Source: Cyanobacteria bacterium SIG28
GTDB lineage: Bacteria; Cyanobacteriota; Vampirovibrionia; Gastranaerophilales; Gastranaerophilaceae
Reading direction: 5' to 3'
Length of the DNA stretch: 64,000 bases
NCBI GenBank assembly: GCA_015152525.1
Contig: SUTU01000003.1
Span: 62,001-126,000, forward strand
The notes under the pieces are model-generated. The model was given only the letters and a program-made list of their open reading frames with translations, had not been told where the DNA came from and made no database searches. Shown piece by piece: positions 25,941-34,040 of the stretch (positions are counted from its first letter, which is position 1; the number at the start of each line of letters is the position of its first letter). The position numbers and the translations under genes are program-made.

Positions 25941-26069
25941 ATGTATAATATGTGGCCAGGTTGTTATAGTTTTAGAGATGAACTTAAACTTTTTGCAATG
26001 TGGTTTAAGGAACAAACAGAATCTTTTCTTTTTAAACTTTATGAAGTCGAACGGTTATTGAACGGCTAA
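25941..26069 (+). CDS. Small protein, 42 residues
   Basis: The frame runs ATG to TAA with AAGGAG six bases before the ATG, a promoter-like element about 33 bases upstream and a strong terminator 42 bases downstream, so it is a self-contained transcription unit. The peptide starts MYNMWPGCYSFRDEL, has aromatic residues throughout and forms a plausible amphipathic helix (KLFAMWFKEQTESFLFKLYEV). No signal peptide and no family I recognise. The upstream HLR1-type repeat and palindrome suggest tight control. Confidence 0.65.
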   Translation: MYNMWPGCYSFRDELKLFAMWFKEQTESFLFKLYEVERLLNG

Positions 26070-26110
26070 ATAAAGAAAGAAATTTTAAACTCTCGAAAAT
26101 ACGTACACAG

Positions 26111-26137
26111 AGCACTCGAAAAAGTGCTTTTTTTTTA
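26111..26137 (+). terminator. Terminator of the 42-residue gene
   Basis: AGCACT/AGTGCT stem (26111-26128) with loop CGAAAA and nine T residues after it. Confidence 0.88.
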
Positions 26138-26177
26138 TCATTTTTTTTGGTAATATATTGTTGTTACTTGGGAGGTG

Positions 26178-26216
26178 CGCTTGGACTTCTGTGCTAATTC
26201 ACAGAAAGTATTGGCG
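26178..26216 (+). promoter_or_regulatory. Long imperfect hairpin just upstream of the amidase start
   Basis: CGCTTGGACTTCTGTG can pair with CACAGAAAGTATTGGCG: a perfect TTCTGTG/CACAGAA top with loop CTAATT, a bulge, and a G-C closed base CGC/GCG. It ends eight bases before the ATG at 26225. I match it to no riboswitch class. It may occlude or present the weak ribosome site GACGAG. Confidence 0.45.
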
Positions 26217-26224
26217 ACGAGTTT

Positions 26225-28147
26225 ATGAAAAAAATTCTGCTTTTTATAACATTATTTATATTATTTATAAAAACACTATGCTTATCTTGTTTTGCTCAAG
26301 CAGAGCCACTTAAGGTTATGTCTATGCACTATGACGATTCTTCGGCTTTAGTGTACGTAACAACAAAAGATAATACTCCGGAAGAAAGAACACCTCAATC
26401 TTTAAAGTTTGTAAGGCTGGAAGCGCCAAACAGAATTTATTTTGATATAAATAATGCGGTTTTAATCGGCGGAAAACAACAATTAACTTTTGAAAAAAGT
26501 CCCATTAAGGAAATAAGATTAGCTCAGTTTGAAACAGATCCTTATATTGTTCGTGCTGTGATAACTTTTGAAGAAGATTTTGATTCTTCAAAGGTTGAAT
26601 TAATATCGATTGGTAACAATATAATTGCTAAATTGAATTATCCTCAAATAGCTAATGATTATTTTCATTGCATTTATAATGAAGCACCAAAATCGTTAAG
26701 ATATAACGGTATTTCCGTTTTTTCTCAAGCTTTAGAAAGAACACCTGTTTCTACTGAACAAATAAAAGCACCTCAAAATGTGATGGATGAAATTGAAAAA
26801 GCTTTTGAAAACTCAACGTTGGCTAATAGTAACGGAAAAACTTATGAATCAGTTGTTTCAGTTGATGTTTCTTCTAATTTAAAATTGAGAACTGAATACT
26901 TTATAAACAGGTATTTAACAAAAAATGGCGGTTTGTTGGTAAGTGGCTTTGGTCAACTTTCTACAACAAAAATGTTTTATTTGGACTCGCCAAAACGTGC
27001 AGTTATAGATTTGCCAAATACGTATTTAGACAAAAAAATCCGCAATACGGAAATTAATTTATGTCCTGACGGTAGTTGTAACGATACGGCCAAGATAGGA
27101 CAATTTGAATACAATACTGCAAGAATAGTTGTAACATCAGAAAAAGCTGAAAAATACTTACCGATTTATTCTCAAGATTCTCAATCATTATTTTTTGTTG
27201 ACTCGGACAAATTAAATCACACCTCTTTAGTAACTAATGTTTCTAATATCAACAAAGCTTTTGTCAGAAGAATTGATTCAAGAACAAATGAACTTATTTT
27301 GTCATTTTCTTCACCAGTAGTTCATTCTATTCTAAGGACAAATAATTCTTTAAATCTGTTCTTGTTCAATGTTCAAAGTTATAATGAGCAAGATATGATA
27401 AAAACTTTAGCTTCAAGTTTTTATAAACAATTTACGTTGTCTTTATTGCCTAAAATAGGCGTAAAAGCTGCTTTACCAATTAACAAAACTGATATTGTAA
27501 AAATTGAACAAAGTGTTGATGCGAAAGCTATTAAAATTACTATAACCAGAGGAACATCTTCGGAACCTAAAATTGAAAAGCCAATTAAACGACCGCCTGT
27601 TATTAAAAATAAAATTATTTTAGATGCAGGACATGGAGGTTCTGACTATGGTGCTATTAAAGAAGGTATAAATGAAAAAGATATAACCTTGGATGTAACT
27701 CAGCGGGTGAATGCGATTTTGAATGCAAAAGGATATAAAACTGCTTTGACAAGACGTGATGATTCATATTTGTCGCTTGAGGAGCGTGTGGATTTCTCTG
27801 AAAATGAATCTCCTGAAATATTTATTAGTATCCATGTAAATTCTGCAGTATCATCAGATCCGACAGGTATTGAAACTCATTGGTATCACGATAGTGGTAA
27901 AAATTTGGCAGAAATTGTACATAAACATTTGATTAAAGAAGTACGTTCTGCAAAAGACAGAGGTTTGTTTAAATCTAAATTTTATGTTATAAATCATTCA
28001 ACGGTTCCTGCAATATTATGCGAAATCGGATTTTTATCAAACGATTCTGAACGAAATGATTTGATAACAGAATCTCGTAAACAAAAAACTGCAAAAGCAA
28101 TAGCTGAAGGTATTATCGAATATTTGCAAAGCAAAGGTTCTAAATAA
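26225..28147 (+). CDS. N-acetylmuramoyl-L-alanine amidase with AMIN domains
   Basis: 640 residues. Signal peptide at 1-26 (hydrophobic, ending CFAQA), then two AMIN-like beta domains that target peptidoglycan or septa (about 30-160 and 215-400), and a C-terminal Amidase_3 zinc domain (about 460-638). Catalytic signatures: LDAGHGGSDYGA (first His ligand), the Glu/His segment LSLEERVDFSE and SIHVNSA, and LCEIGFLSN with the catalytic Glu. It splits the amide between MurNAc and the stem peptide during cell separation, in the periplasm. murI follows with a one-base overlap, so wall precursor supply and remodelling are co-expressed. Confidence 0.93.
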   Translation: MKKILLFITLFILFIKTLCLSCFAQAEPLKVMSMHYDDSSALVYVTTKDNTPEERTPQSLKFVRLEAPNRIYFDINNAVLIGGKQQLTFEKSPIKEIRLAQFETDPYIVRAVITFEEDFDSSKVELISIGNNIIAKLNYPQIANDYFHCIYNEAPKSLRYNGISVFSQALERTPVSTEQIKAPQNVMDEIEKAFENSTLANSNGKTYESVVSVDVSSNLKLRTEYFINRYLTKNGGLLVSGFGQLSTTKMFYLDSPKRAVIDLPNTYLDKKIRNTEINLCPDGSCNDTAKIGQFEYNTARIVVTSEKAEKYLPIYSQDSQSLFFVDSDKLNHTSLVTNVSNINKAFVRRIDSRTNELILSFSSPVVHSILRTNNSLNLFLFNVQSYNEQDMIKTLASSFYKQFTLSLLPKIGVKAALPINKTDIVKIEQSVDAKAIKITITRGTSSEPKIEKPIKRPPVIKNKIILDAGHGGSDYGAIKEGINEKDITLDVTQRVNAILNAKGYKTALTRRDDSYLSLEERVDFSENESPEIFISIHVNSAVSSDPTGIETHWYHDSGKNLAEIVHKHLIKEVRSAKDRGLFKSKFYVINHSTVPAILCEIGFLSNDSERNDLITESRKQKTAKAIAEGIIEYLQSKGSK

Positions 28148-28941
28148 TGAGAGAAGAAATTTCGAATAAAAATTTACCAATAGGTTTTTTTGACTCAGGT
28201 GTGGGCGGATTGTCTGTATTTGCACGTTTTAGAGAGCTTTTGTCAAATGAAAATACAATTTATTATGGCGATTTAAAAAATCTGCCATATGGAAATAAAT
28301 CTCAAGAAGAATTAATAGGGTTTGCTAAGAATATTCTAGATTTTTTTAAATCCAAAAATGTGAAAGCAGTTGTAATTGCTTGCAATACATCCTCTGCTCT
28401 GGCTTATAATGCTATTAAATCAGATTATGATTTTCAAATTTACCCAATTATACAATCTTGTGCGAAAGTTATTTCTGAATTAAATTATACTCGCATTGGT
28501 GTTTTTGCAACACAAGGAACTGTTAAATCCGGAGCATATGGAAATGAATTAAGAAAATATAATTCGGATGTGAAAGTTTGTGAAATTGCTTGTCCAAACT
28601 GGGTAAGTATTGTAGAGGGTTTAGATTGTGTTTCAAAAGATGATGATGTAAAACAACATGTAGATGAAATGTTAAATTTTAATCCGGAAAAAATAATTCT
28701 GGGTTGTACGCATTATCCTTATTTATTAAAAACTATTGAAAAATATGCGCCTAAAAATTTATTTATTGATCCGGCGAGTATTTTTGCGGAATTTATAAAA
28801 AAAGATTTAAAACAACAGAATTTAATTAATGATTGTGGTTTAAAAGGGTTTGAAGAATTTTATGTAAGTGCAAATCCTAAAGAGTTTGTTAAAAATGCAC
28901 AATTGTTCTATGAAATAAAAAAAGAACCTATTATTGCTTAA
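28147..28941 (+). CDS. murI: Glutamate racemase
   Basis: 264 residues. MurI makes D-glutamate for peptidoglycan. Both catalytic cysteines are visible: GFFDSGVGGLSV then VIACNTSSALA (first Cys) and LGCTHYPYL (second Cys). Start ATG shares its A with the amidase stop. The 3' end overlaps the convergent receiver-domain gene by four bases. Confidence 0.96.
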   Translation: MREEISNKNLPIGFFDSGVGGLSVFARFRELLSNENTIYYGDLKNLPYGNKSQEELIGFAKNILDFFKSKNVKAVVIACNTSSALAYNAIKSDYDFQIYPIIQSCAKVISELNYTRIGVFATQGTVKSGAYGNELRKYNSDVKVCEIACPNWVSIVEGLDCVSKDDDVKQHVDEMLNFNPEKIILGCTHYPYLLKTIEKYAPKNLFIDPASIFAEFIKKDLKQQNLINDCGLKGFEEFYVSANPKEFVKNAQLFYEIKKEPIIA

Positions 28942-29330
28942 TTTTTTAGGATTTCATATGCTTGAGGAAAATTCTGAGCAGTCGGTTTCGGGATACATTC
29001 AACACCCAAGTTTTCAGCAATCAAGCGAACATTGTATGCTGCAGAAATGATAATGATTTTTGTTTTTGAATAATTTTTGAAAGTTTTAATCTGTTCTACC
29101 AACCATTCACCTGCGTATTTGGGCTCAAAATCATCTTCCATTTGCATATCAGTAATAATAATATCAAACGGTGCTTCATTATGCTCAAAAAGCAGGTCGT
29201 AAGCTTCTCTTGCGGAGCTGGCAGTTATTGTTATATTTGAAGTAAAAAGTTCTGAAACAATTTGAGAATGATAATCTTGCCAGCCTTTTACATCATCAAC
29301 TATTAAAATTTTTTTTATTTTCTCAGACAC
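28938..29330 (-). CDS. Single-domain response regulator (receiver only)
   Basis: 130 residues, one receiver domain: acidic pair VDD near 11, phosphoacceptor Asp in IIITDMQM, the Thr/Ser position in IIISAAY and the Lys in CIPKPTA, so all switch residues are present. There is no output domain, so it works like CheY or Spo0F through protein contact. It overlaps the chorismate mutase gene by 16 bases and is the last gene of an operon headed by a histidine kinase, its probable phosphodonor. Confidence 0.88.
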   Translation of the reverse strand: MSEKIKKILIVDDVKGWQDYHSQIVSELFTSNITITASSAREAYDLLFEHNEAPFDIIITDMQMEDDFEPKYAGEWLVEQIKTFKNYSKTKIIIISAAYNVRLIAENLGVECIPKPTAQNFPQAYEILKN

Positions 29331-29665
29331 TCAGCACCTTCTAAATATACAAATTCCGGTATAAAGTTTTCACTACAATTTATGACTATTAAAACTCTAA
29401 GACACATTCTAAGAGAGTTTGGTACGTCAAGTTCATTAAAACACATCATTGGAACATCTGACCACTTAAGATTTATGCGTGCATATTTAGCAGGAAAATC
29501 CGCATTTAAGTCCGGTGTCAATGTAAATATTGCATGAGAAATCATGTTGATATCAACATTGTTAACTTTAACTATTTCTTGTAATAGTTTTATAGTTGCG
29601 CTTCCGATTGCTTCAGGAGAATTTTCTTCAACTGTTATGGCGCCTCGTATACCTTTTGTAAACAT
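29315..29665 (-). CDS. aroH: Chorismate mutase, AroH type
   Basis: 116 residues, the trimeric AroH fold. It turns chorismate to prephenate for Phe and Tyr. Recognised by KGIRGAITVEENSPEAI at the start (the Arg is an active-site residue), the segment TPDLNADFPAKYAR and LRMCLRVLIVIN. Its place between a Nudix hydrolase and a receiver gene, overlapping the latter, is unusual; no other aromatic pathway gene is nearby. Confidence 0.9.
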   Translation of the reverse strand: MFTKGIRGAITVEENSPEAIGSATIKLLQEIVKVNNVDINMISHAIFTLTPDLNADFPAKYARINLKWSDVPMMCFNELDVPNSLRMCLRVLIVINCSENFIPEFVYLEGAECLRK

Positions 29666-29675
29666 ATTTTTGCTC

Positions 29676-30218
29676 CTAACTAAATAAATAAAATAATGTG
29701 GCTAAAGTTTGCGCGGTTAGAACGTAACCTTCTTTTTCTTTTTCTGCCAACCAGTTTTTTATATTTTCTTTCTTTATCCAAATTCTGTCGACTATAATTC
29801 CGCCATCACTTAGAGGCTTTGTAGCAGGTGTTTTATCTTTAATAGTTGCGATTGCAAGTGTACAAGTTTCGGATACGCAACCGGAAGAGCTTGAAACTGT
29901 ATTTGCAACTATTTTTATTGTATCAGCAATTAATCCTGCTTCTTCTAATAATTCTGTTTTTAAAGCTTCTTCAATACTTTCGCCTTTACGTTCATCACCT
30001 ACCAACCCTGCAGGTATTGCAATTGTATATTTTCCGATACCTTCGGCCTGAATTGGCGGTCGTTCTTCTATCAAAAAAAGAACTTCATCATCTTTAACCG
30101 GAAGAATTACCACGACACCATTCACATTTGGTCTGTGAGCGTAAACCCAATTATTTCCGCTTTTTGACGGTGTTGATTTTAGTTGTAAATATTTTGTATT
30201 ATATAAAACTTCGCTCAT
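29676..30218 (-). CDS. Nudix hydrolase, ADP-ribose pyrophosphatase-like
   Basis: 180 residues. The Nudix box is complete in spacing (G-x5-E-x7-xE-xx-EE-x-G, from GDERKGE to EEAGL) but the first Arg of the REUXEEXGU core is Thr (TELLEEAGL), while the metal-binding Glu residues remain. The upstream AIPAGLVG is typical of ADP-ribose pyrophosphatases. It lies in a kinase-Nudix-chorismate mutase-receiver operon and overlaps the kinase 3' end by 20 bases. Substrate is not provable from sequence. Confidence 0.85.
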   Translation of the reverse strand: MSEVLYNTKYLQLKSTPSKSGNNWVYAHRPNVNGVVVILPVKDDEVLFLIEERPPIQAEGIGKYTIAIPAGLVGDERKGESIEEALKTELLEEAGLIADTIKIVANTVSSSSGCVSETCTLAIATIKDKTPATKPLSDGGIIVDRIWIKKENIKNWLAEKEKEGYVLTAQTLATLFYLFS

Positions 30219-31536
30219 AATTTACCGGAATTTTAATGCAAAATTCCGTATATTCTCCTTCTACGCTTTCAACTGTCAAGTCGCCCTTATGTGCTTTTGT
30301 TATCTGCAAAGCTAAGTATAACCCTAAGCCTGTGCCGATTTTTCTAAATTTTTTAGCTGCTGAATAGTATTTGTTAAAAATTTTATCAATATCGTTTTTG
30401 GGAATACCGGCACCGTAATCCTTAACTTTAATTGTAACATATTCAGGGATTTCACCGATAGTAATATCAATTGGTGTGCTTGGATTTCCATATGAAATCG
30501 CATTTTGTATAAGATTTTTTATAACTCTTTTTAGCTGAAATCTGTCTGCAAAAATTCTTATATCACGTTGAGCTGTGAATGATATTTCATTTTTAGTTTT
30601 CTTTGCTAATGGGGTCATTTCTTCAATAATTTCATTAATGAAACTTTTTAGCATTATATTTTCTTTGTATAAAGACATTTTTCCGTCTTTTATTTTATAT
30701 GTTTCCAAAACAATTTGAACCAAATCGAGTAATTCTTTGTTTGAGGTTTGCATGTTTTTTAATGCCAAACGTTGTTTATCACTTATTTGTCCAAAACTTT
30801 CGTTAAGAAAAAGCTCTAGCATATTGGTTTCTGCAATTATCGGAACTTTCAAATCGTGAGTTAGGGTTGCAACAAAATCCTCTTTTAAAGTTTCTAATTC
30901 TTTTTGATCGGAAGTGTTTCTTAGAATTACAACATATTGCTTTTTTGCACCCTGCTCTTTTAATTCAACAGCACTTGCTGTGTAAGACGCTGTTGAATTA
31001 TTCAAGATTTCAACTTCATCGTTATTTAAAAAAGCTATAGGCTTTTTATGAATTATATTTATAAAATCCAATAGCGAATGTCCTACAACAGATTCACCGT
31101 TTTTGTTAAACCATAACGCAATTTTTTCTGTTGCACGTAAAATCTTGTTATTCTCATCAACTATCATCAACCCGTCTGATAGTGAGTTTAATATTTCGAC
31201 CAAAATTCGGTTTTGTTCAGCCAAATCTTTGTGATATTCATGTAACATTAATTCTCTGTCGTGTAATGTCTCAATCATTCGGTTAAGGCTTTCTGTTAAT
31301 TCAACAGAATCCGGCAAATCAAAGCTTTGAATTTTTTTAGATAGGTCGCCAAAACGTATTGAATCAACAGTTTTTGTAACATCGCCAAGATAATCATTTA
31401 ATCTATTCCATCTTTTTTTTGTATCTCTTACAAAAATAAACGATAAAATAAGCAAAACTAAAACGATTAGATTTAAAATAAAAAAGATTATATTAGCATA
31501 TTCTTTGCAAAATGTATCAAAAATGTTAAGAAGCAT
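30199..31536 (-). CDS. Membrane sensor histidine kinase (HAMP-PAS-HisKA-HATPase)
   Basis: 445 residues. One strong membrane helix at about 17-37 with almost no periplasmic part, a HAMP-like linker (38-95), a PAS domain (about 108-205; ILNSLSDGLMIVDENNKIL), the H box TLTHDLKVPI, N box NLIQNAISYG, and G boxes DYGAGIP and GTGLGLYLA. With no sensor loop outside, it probably senses through PAS or the membrane. The layout resembles NblS/DspA-type kinases of cyanobacteria in domain order, though NblS has a periplasmic sensor. The operon continues with Nudix, aroH and a receiver-only protein; fliO is divergent. Confidence 0.9.
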   Translation of the reverse strand: MLLNIFDTFCKEYANIIFFILNLIVLVLLILSFIFVRDTKKRWNRLNDYLGDVTKTVDSIRFGDLSKKIQSFDLPDSVELTESLNRMIETLHDRELMLHEYHKDLAEQNRILVEILNSLSDGLMIVDENNKILRATEKIALWFNKNGESVVGHSLLDFINIIHKKPIAFLNNDEVEILNNSTASYTASAVELKEQGAKKQYVVILRNTSDQKELETLKEDFVATLTHDLKVPIIAETNMLELFLNESFGQISDKQRLALKNMQTSNKELLDLVQIVLETYKIKDGKMSLYKENIMLKSFINEIIEEMTPLAKKTKNEISFTAQRDIRIFADRFQLKRVIKNLIQNAISYGNPSTPIDITIGEIPEYVTIKVKDYGAGIPKNDIDKIFNKYYSAAKKFRKIGTGLGLYLALQITKAHKGDLTVESVEGEYTEFCIKIPVNYERSFI

Positions 31537-31598
31537 GACAAATAAACCTATTAAAAATTTTTATGATATAATTATAACAGAAATTAGGGTATTAATAA

Positions 31599-32423
31599 AT
31601 GAAAAAGATTTCTAAATATTTATTGGGAGCTTTCTGTTGGTTCAACGTTATTGCATGTCAAGCCGTTGAGAAGTTTGAAGTGTTACCGGATTTGCCTGAC
31701 CCGTTGGCATATGCGGTTCAACCGGCACAAGCATCAACTATTACAGGTGTAGAAAATGCAACTATGGGAGCGCAAACTGTTGGTCAAGAACCAAGTATAA
31801 TCTCTGTAGTTATGTCTTTGGGTTTTGTAATTTTACTTATTTATTTTACAGGTATTCTGTATGCAAAATTAAATAAGGTGAATTTTAAAACTTTAAGAAA
31901 ACAACAGGGAGATTTTTCGTCATCTCAAGTTTCTGTAATTTCTACAACTCAATTAGGTAATAATAAGACTCTGCATGTTGTTGAGTTAGATGGTAAAAGA
32001 ATGTTGATTGGTGCATCTTCTTCTGCAATACAGCTAATTAAAGATTTAGGTAGTATTAAAAAAGATGAGTCAGAAGAAAATTATTCTCATATTGAAATCC
32101 CAAATATTAAAATTCCAAAAATTGAAATTCCGAAAATTGAAATCCCTTCTATAAATTTTTCGAAACTTGTAACTAAATCTCATAAAGGTTTGAATGATAT
32201 TGAATTGTCAAATGATGAGAAGACTGAGCCGGAAGAGGTTAAGGATAATGTTGTTGAACAAGCTAATGAAGAAGAAACTGTAACTACTGAATCTTCTGAA
32301 GTTATAATTGATTCGTTGTTCTCAATCTCTCAAAATGTTGCAGATAATGAAGAAGTTGTAGTTGATAACAGCCACAAGGTTGATCCGGAAGACTTTGCTT
32401 TATATAAAAAATATTTGAGTTAA
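31599..32423 (+). CDS. fliO: FliO-like flagellar export protein with an IP-repeat tail
   Basis: 274 residues. A signal-like N-terminus (1-23), a membrane helix at about 70-90 (SVVMSLGFVILLIYFTGILYA), then the FliO domain with VISTTQLGNNKTLHVVELDGKRMLIGAS, the most conserved part of the family. FliO assists assembly of the FliP/Q/R export gate. The tail is unusual: a tandem I-(E/K)-I-P-(K/N/S) repeat at about 163-190 and then a long acidic region. fliP, fliQ and fliR are not adjacent. -10 element TATAAT lies near 31567-31575. Confidence 0.75.
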   Translation: MKKISKYLLGAFCWFNVIACQAVEKFEVLPDLPDPLAYAVQPAQASTITGVENATMGAQTVGQEPSIISVVMSLGFVILLIYFTGILYAKLNKVNFKTLRKQQGDFSSSQVSVISTTQLGNNKTLHVVELDGKRMLIGASSSAIQLIKDLGSIKKDESEENYSHIEIPNIKIPKIEIPKIEIPSINFSKLVTKSHKGLNDIELSNDEKTEPEEVKDNVVEQANEEETVTTESSEVIIDSLFSISQNVADNEEVVVDNSHKVDPEDFALYKKYLS

Positions 32424-32438
32424 TTTTAAGGAGTTTAA

Positions 32439-33305
32439 ATGAATAAGTGTGTAAAGATAGCCAATAAGACAGTTGGGGACGGTAATGCTTGCTTTATAAT
32501 TGCTGAAATTGGTATAAACCATAACGGTTCTGTTGCTTTGGCTAAAAAAATGATTGATATTGCCGTAACAACAGGTTGTGATGCTGTTAAGTTTCAAAAA
32601 AGGACAGTAGATGTTGTGTATACAAAAGAGGAACTTGCAAAGGAACGCAATAGTGTTTTTGGTAAAACAAATGGCGATTTAAAACGAGGTTTAGAATTCG
32701 GATTTAAAGAGTATAAGGAAATAGATGAGTATTGCAAAAGTAAAGGAATTATGTGGTTTGCATCTTGTTGGGATGAACAGTCTGTTGATTTTATGGAACA
32801 ATTTGACATTCCTTGTTATAAAATAGCTTCAGCATCATTGACGGATGATAAGTTGTTAAAATATACTAAAAGTAAGGGTAAACCAGTTTTACTTTCAACC
32901 GGCATGAGCACGATGGAACAGGTAAGGCATGCTGTAAAAGTATTGGGTGAAGACAATTTAGTAATTTTCCACTGTACGTCTACATATCCTTCAGATGCTT
33001 ACGAAACAAATTTGAGAGTAATAGAAGCTTTCAAACAGGAGTTTAATTGTCCAATAGGTTATTCAGGGCATGAACGAGGTGTAACACCTTCTGTTTTAGC
33101 GGTAGCTGTGGGTGCTAATGCAGTGGAAAGACATATTACCGTTGACAGAACTAACTGGGGGTCTGACCAAGCAGCAAGCCTTGAAATGGCAGGGTTGTAC
33201 CACATGGTTCGTGATATTAGACAAGTTCCGGATTTGTTAGGGGACGGGGTTAAAATTGTATACCCTAGAGAATTACCAATTATTGAAAAGTTGAGAAGAG
33301 TTTAA
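32439..33305 (+). CDS. NeuB-family nonulosonic acid synthase without SAF domain
   Basis: 288 residues. The PEP-condensing barrel is complete: FIIAEIGINHNGS, DAVKFQKR, GIMWFASCWDEQSVDF, YKIASAS, LLSTGMSTMEQV, HCTSTYP, GYSGHERG and VERHITVDR. The family normally ends with a SAF (antifreeze-like) domain of about 60 residues; here the protein stops right after the barrel. It condenses a mannosamine- or mannose-type sugar with PEP. The KdsC-like phosphatase one base downstream argues for a phosphorylated substrate, as in the Neu5Ac-9-P or KDN-9-P routes. AAGGAG precedes the ATG. Confidence 0.85.
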   Translation: MNKCVKIANKTVGDGNACFIIAEIGINHNGSVALAKKMIDIAVTTGCDAVKFQKRTVDVVYTKEELAKERNSVFGKTNGDLKRGLEFGFKEYKEIDEYCKSKGIMWFASCWDEQSVDFMEQFDIPCYKIASASLTDDKLLKYTKSKGKPVLLSTGMSTMEQVRHAVKVLGEDNLVIFHCTSTYPSDAYETNLRVIEAFKQEFNCPIGYSGHERGVTPSVLAVAVGANAVERHITVDRTNWGSDQAASLEMAGLYHMVRDIRQVPDLLGDGVKIVYPRELPIIEKLRRV

Positions 33306-33306
33306 G

Positions 33307-33783
33307 ATGATAAATTTACCTGAAAGTATAAAAATGGTAATTACCGATTTTGATGGGATAATTACGGATAATTGTGTTTATATTGATTCAAAGGGTGAAC
33401 AAACCAGAAAACTAAATTTTAAAGACATTATGGCTTTTTCTATTTTGAAGAAAAACGGTTATAAAATAGGAATTATTTCGGGTGAGGAAAATTCTGCAAT
33501 AAAGCTTATTCAAGAAAAATTTCAAATAGAAGAAGTTCATCAAAAAATCAGGAATAAATTGGAAGTTTTAAATTCTATTATAGATAAATATAATCTTTCT
33601 GATGAGGAATTTATTTACATTGGCGATGACGTTAATGATATTGATGCTTTGAACAGAGCAAAGTATGCAATTACTGTTCCAAATGCTGTTAAAAAAGTTC
33701 TTGATTTACCCCATGTTCAAATGACTCGTGAAGTTGCAGGAAATGGTGCTTTTAGAGAAATTGTCGATCTGATTGTAAAATAA
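33307..33783 (+). CDS. KdsC/YrbI-type HAD phosphatase
   Basis: 158 residues, a capless C0 HAD. Nucleophile motif TDFDGIITDN, motif II ISGEENSA, Lys region and IGDDVNDIDAL for the last Asp residues. The family removes phosphate from Kdo-8-P, and close relatives from Neu5Ac-9-P or KDN-9-P. It starts one base after the stop of the NeuB-type synthase, so sugar-9-phosphate is the more likely substrate here, though Kdo-8-P cannot be excluded given kdsD at 3861. Confidence 0.85.
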   Translation: MINLPESIKMVITDFDGIITDNCVYIDSKGEQTRKLNFKDIMAFSILKKNGYKIGIISGEENSAIKLIQEKFQIEEVHQKIRNKLEVLNSIIDKYNLSDEEFIYIGDDVNDIDALNRAKYAITVPNAVKKVLDLPHVQMTREVAGNGAFREIVDLIVK

Positions 33784-33787
33784 AACA

Positions 33788-33817
33788 GATGTAAACTTTT
33801 GTAAAGTATGTTATAAT
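33788..33817 (+). promoter_or_regulatory. HLR1-like site joined to an extended -10 promoter
   Basis: GATGTAAA CT TTTGTAAA (33788-33805) is an HLR1-type direct repeat with one mismatch (G at the first position). Six bases later is TGT-TATAAT? read as TGTTATAAT (33809-33817), an extended -10. The repeat covers the -35 position, as a class II activator or a repressor would. It serves the 50-residue gene at 33888. Confidence 0.5.
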
Positions 33818-33887
33818 AAAATAAGCAATTTTAGTCGTTAAAAATACTTTATTAATATATAAGAGAATAAAATATAGGAAGATAGTT

Positions 33888-34040
33888 ATGAACGTCGCAG
33901 TAAGAAAATTAGCTTTGTTAGAAAGACATTTTGCAGAAATGGATGAACGTGCCAGAATGGAAGGTTATTCAAACTCAGGAGTTGACAAGGAACTTCAAAG
34001 AAGAGTTGTTGAATTGATGGACAAAGTGCGTTTGTTATAA
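33888..34040 (+). CDS. Small charged protein, 50 residues
   Basis: ATG to TAA with AGGAAG six bases upstream. The peptide (MNVAVRKLALLERH at the start, ending DKVRLL) is highly charged and predicted helical throughout, with Leu/Val heptad spacing suggesting a helical hairpin or coiled coil. No signal or membrane segment. It has its own promoter with an HLR1-like site and about 70 bases of leader. I recognise no family. The 172 bases after it hold only the promoter of the next gene. Confidence 0.65.
   Translation: MNVAVRKLALLERHFAEMDERARMEGYSNSGVDKELQRRVVELMDKVRLL

Noticed and set aside
33834-33841. Sigma-28-like promoter (GTCGTTAA) before the 50-residue gene
   Set aside because: The nearest TAAA element is two bases too close; the extended TATAAT promoter is better.
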